Assembly (NCBI GenBank): GCA_029216955.1
Contig: JANAVB010012195.1
Location: forward strand, 434,001-498,000
DNA from: Iris pallida
Taxonomy: Eukaryota; Streptophyta; Magnoliopsida; Asparagales; Iridaceae
DNA length: 64,000 bases
Reading direction: 5' to 3'
Part shown: in pieces, positions 60,325-64,000 of the stretch
Position numbering within the stretch: position 1 is the stretch's first letter
Layout: each line of letters starts with the position of its first letter
Translations under genes and position numbers: made by a program
Notes under the pieces: model-generated
Seen by the model: only the letters and a program-made list of their open reading frames with translations
Databases searched by the model: none
Told to the model about the DNA's origin: nothing

Positions 60325-62896
60325 TGTAACGTCCGTATTTCGGAATACATATTTTAATTAGGCTTATATGTATTTTGGACCTGTATTTTATTTTCTCGAA
60401 TTCTGGCCTGTAATTATATTTTGGCTCGATTTACGGATTTTAGTTTTCTCGTAAATTGGGTTTTGACCTGGCATGGTTTTATTCTTTGTGGAGAAGGGTT
60501 TGGTTTGGTTTGCATTGGATTACCTTAGTTAACCTCTACCCTCAACACAACACACCCTCCCTCATTAAAATCCCACCTAACTTTCTCTCTCCTCATTACT
60601 CTTCCATTAGTTCTCTCCATCTTCTTCTTCCTTCATCCACCAACACCATAGGTAAGTGCACCTTGCCACCAAGTAAGTACCCCATTTTATTTGTCCATTA
60701 GCTAGATTAGGCCATGGTGAACAACATTCGAACTTGGCATTTTATGATTTGGAGCTTCCATTTTTCTAGATCTAAGTTTTAACCACTTTCGGATTTTCTT
60801 GGTTTTGATCTATTAAACTTATATTTTTGCTTGTTTTGAGGTTTCCATGTGGAAGATAATTCAATTTTACACAAGATAGAACTTTGAAAATCTAAATTTG
60901 GTTTTGTTTTGGCTAAGTTATGAAGATTGGAAATTTGGAGTTCTTGGGGTTTTCTCTCGGCCTGATGGAGAAGATGACCCTCGACCAGCGCTCTTTAGCG
61001 CAAGGCCGAACTGCACACCCTTCCTCAACCAGCGCTTTTTAGCGCTGGCGCTCCTTAGCTCTAGCGCAACCCGATCCCCAGCGCGGCTTGGCTCCAGCGC
61101 AACCCAATCCTAGCGCGGCCGATCCCCTGCGCAGCTCGCTCTCAGCGCAACCCATCCCTAGCGCAGCTCACCCCCAGCGCGGCTTGGCTCCAGCGCAACC
61201 CGCTCTCAGCGCAACCCGACCCCCTGCGCAACCCACTTACCCATAGGGATTTGGTTTTATTTTGGACTTGGCTTCTCTTTGTGGATTGGAGTCTTGAGAT
61301 CTTATTCCAACAACACGACTGTCTTGACCTAACACGGCCTGGCACGGTTTTCGATGTTTTGCTTATGACTAGTACGGTTTTTCATGATTTTTGTGATTTA
61401 TCATTCTAGTACCTTCTGATCTTCTTAGTAGTGACCCGATGGGGTGCTCTCTTAAACTTGTAACCTGTGATTCATAATTAATCTCTGTAACTGGACAACT
61501 TGATAGTGGCCCGTGGCGGCGCACTCCTGACTTGTAACTTGACTTGACTTGATGCTGTTGCGATAGCTAACTTGACTCATATAATCAACTCTGACGTCGT
61601 GGGTGTTCATTCTTGCTGTCTTGTGCAATCCACTTGTCTTGTCTCACATCATGTCTAGGACGTGACTCCCTGGTTACCACGGTCAGGGATTCACACTGAA
61701 TATGGATTAGGCTAATTACTAGATCAAACTATAGTTCATAGAGAATTTCCAATCACAGGCGATCTCGTTATCTGGGCGCTTTAAAAGGACTTGTAGCCTG
61801 CCGACGAGTAGGGCACATTTCCAACACACTGTCATGTGTTGCACCCTCTAAGTCACCTAAGGGTACATTGTCTCCCGGGCAATGTACCCAACCATACTCT
61901 CAACCCGCGGAAGGATAACTGGATAGTCTGCAGGGCTTGGGACTGGAAATTTCTTATTTGTATCTTGCTAGTAATTAGACTTATGATAACCCTAGTTAGT
62001 TAAGTAGTAAGTAGTAGTATTTGTTTGGCCGTTTGTGAATGGATGGTGTCCAGCCCTGTCTAAGTCTCATCTAGTCCCAGTACCTGGTACTCCTGAACAT
62101 GATTGTTTTACTTATCTTTAACAATAAATGGGTAGAGACAAAGTGCTATCCAGACGAAAGGTTACAATCCCGGTCCTTGTTTGGGTTAAGGGTTGTAACC
62201 TGGCTCCCGGAATGGTTCTACGTCCCTAGTCATTTATTGTCCTGTTGTACTCTTTATTACTTGTACTTTCTTCTAGTCCTTATGTTCTGATATGCTGTCT
62301 TTTGTTCATATTTTGTGGCCTCCTTGTGGCACTTGCTCTTTCTGGGGTTTAACCCAGCTGGTTTTGTGTGGCCAGATTTCGGAGCAGCACCCGAGGATCT
62401 ACCGAACCTCCTGTCCGATGGTGGCGACTAGAAGGAACCCGGGCTACGAGTGGGTTTTCCATTTTGTTTCGCTCACTACATTATAAAATTATTCTTTTGA
62501 GGCGTTTAGCCGACGAGCACCTGTTAGCTCGATGCATATTTACTTACTGTCTGCCTACGGGCTGTAACATAATTAACAAATCCTAGGGTTGATCATGTAT
62601 GACTGAACTCTTGCTAGTCTTGATATTTTGTATGACTAGCTTCATGATCATCCAATATGTAATGTATGGAACACCTTGCTATTATATATTTGGTGCTCTG
62701 ACATCTTGTAACTATTATTGCTTGCTTGAGATTGAGATAATAGGCTTGTTCATGACCAAAGGAGACTGTTGGCTTGTAGTTAAACCCTCATATATCTAGA
62801 CAGCCGTGACCGTATAGCGAGATGGATTCCATTTCAATATACGTAGCTGGCTATGTACGCCCCCGCTCTCCAGTATTCTGGTTCTGGGGCGTCACA
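60325..62896 (+). mobile_element. 5' LTR of element C (2572 bp)
   Basis: It starts TGTAACGTCCGTATTTCGG at 60325 and ends GTTCTGGGGCGTCACA at 62896, the opposite orientation to A, B and H. The left flank is TCTTC. It has one hairpin unit (about 62160-62202) and an AGCGC-rich minisatellite (60965-61240). Internal leader and a gag start follow, so it is a 5' LTR rather than a solo LTR; the rest lies beyond LTR D. Confidence 0.8.
60965..61240. repeat. AGCGC minisatellite in LTR C
   Basis: CAGCGCAACCC, CAGCGCGGCTTGGCTCC and TAGCGC words recur every 15-20 bp. The position equals that of the other LTR cassettes, but the sequence is different. Confidence 0.85.
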
Positions 62897-63096
62897 TGGT
62901 TTAAGTGGTGGCCCATGCAGGTCTTGTAAATCAAGATATGTGAGGGTTTACTGGATAGATATCTCAATCAGTACTCGTCCTTGATCTCTGTTCATATCCT
63001 CCGAATCTCTGGATTCTTGCCCTGATCATGTGCTTGTATCGTTGATCTGTCTTGGTCCTTCCTTATTGTTCCCTATGTCGTCTTCTTCAGCGGCAC
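62897..63096 (+). mobile_element. Leader and gag start of element C
   Basis: After the LTR comes TGGTTTAAGTGGTGGCCCAT. TGGT may be what is left of a tRNA-Met primer site. An ATG at 63075 opens MSSSSAA, a plausible gag start, and is cut after seven codons by LTR D at 63097. The leader motif AGTGGTGGCCCATGCAGGTC is shared with the giant-LTR element (about 24220 on the minus strand). Confidence 0.5.
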
Positions 63097-64000
63097 TGTC
63101 ACGACCCGCTACCCAAATTATTGGGCCAGGCCGAGTTATGTCCAGCCTACGTTGAGATAAAACGTAGTAAGCTGTTCTAAAGACAATAGGATAAGACTAA
63201 ATGTGCTAACAGTTCTATAAGTGAAGAAGAATCATAAATGCTCCAAACACAAAAGTCGTCGTATATAGTAAAATATCCAAGTACAAGTAAACTGAAATGT
63301 AAAACTGGATACATGTCCAGTTACAAAATGATATAGTCTAATACATGTCTACTCTCAAAAGTCTAAGTAAACAAAAGACATCTATGCGAGGTTCCCTGCA
63401 GGAACATCCTCGTAAAGTAGAGCCGGGTCCTCGGCAGTAACTCCATAGTATGTGTCGCAAAGTAACTCCTCCTCAGTAAGGACACCTACAACGTTATCCT
63501 GTCAGGACGGGAGCAAGTACTGAATCTAGCAAACTAGCATATGAAACATGGAAATGAACATGAGAGAAATAACTGAAAAGCATGGCATCACATAGTCTAT
63601 CATGGCAAGGATACATTTGTCATAGAAACAGCTGTATATGTAATGTTTAAAACTGTAGTAAGTACGTGATCGGTCAATAGATGTACAATGTACTGTGGTA
63701 CATGTAAATAAAATGTACATACGTACAAGTCAACAAGCATAGGTGTACATCCGTACAGAAATGCGGGATAATGGCCTACGGCAAAGTATGCATATAAAAT
63801 GCGACCTCGCTCGCTACTATAGGGGGGTCATGATCACGTACTCTACCATCAGTTTCCCTATAACCCGTATTCTATCATGTGAGAGATACATAAAGACAGT
63901 TCTAAGCAGGGTAGTAACTGGAAGCACAACATGTAGAGTTTCTAACTTGCTACCCCAAGGATCAGCATTTAACATGGTGGAGTTTGCAGTTCATTTATGT
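63097..64000 (-). mobile_element. LTR D, partial (runs off the window)
   Basis: It starts TGTCACGACCCGCTACCC right after the gag start of C. The TGTCACGACCCGC end and layout resemble the giant LTRs at 18121 and 24240, but the sequence soon differs. No gene is seen in this part. The flank GGCAC is the expected target duplication; the other end is outside the window. Confidence 0.6.

Overview
This window reads as nuclear DNA of a flowering plant, probably a eudicot. It has spliced genes with GT-AG introns and long (TA)n runs. Almost everything else is nested Ty3/gypsy LTR retrotransposons of plant lineages (Tat and Tekay-like chromoviruses), a CACTA transposon and Mutator-like elements. I see no bacterial-style gene organisation, rRNA, tRNA or CRISPR array. 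The genus cannot be named from the sequence.

Layout. (1) 1-8099: 3' part of a plus-strand Tat-lineage gypsy element: the end of integrase, a decayed antisense extra gene with a plant-mobile-domain-like core, 47-bp tandem repeats and a 2.2-kb 3' LTR. (2) 8100-16925: 3' end of another gypsy element (E); its LTR is split by a complete 5.9-kb non-autonomous CACTA element (9459-15364, TSD TAT) that carries two small gene fragments, a long foldback and satellites. (3) 17020-32254: a probable 4.0-kb solo LTR (F), split by an 11.2-kb retrotransposon derivative with two 5.1-kb LTRs around only 1.0 kb of non-coding DNA (18121-29337, TSD TATAC). (4) 32289-34297: two non-autonomous TIR elements. (5) 35262-38891: the only intact-looking host gene. 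Its three in-phase exons join the N-terminal extension of a class VIII myosin directly to the coiled-coil and basic tail, leaving out the motor and IQ region. (6) 39250-43117: AT-rich DNA with an RNase H-like fragment and the C-terminus of a MULE transposase. (7) 43118-64000: a stack of Tekay-like chromoviruses: element A on the minus strand, with solo LTR H inside its RT; element B inserted in A's gag; plus-strand element C in B's gag; LTR D in C's gag.

The two points most worth following are the headless class VIII myosin gene and the related LTRs in the right third. The latter keep common flanks but carry completely different GC-rich minisatellites at the same place, about 0.4-1 kb downstream of the putative start of transcription. 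Both of the two complete nested elements have exact target-site duplications, so the nesting order there is well supported. Elements A-D run out of the window on the right, so their second LTRs and target duplications could not be checked.
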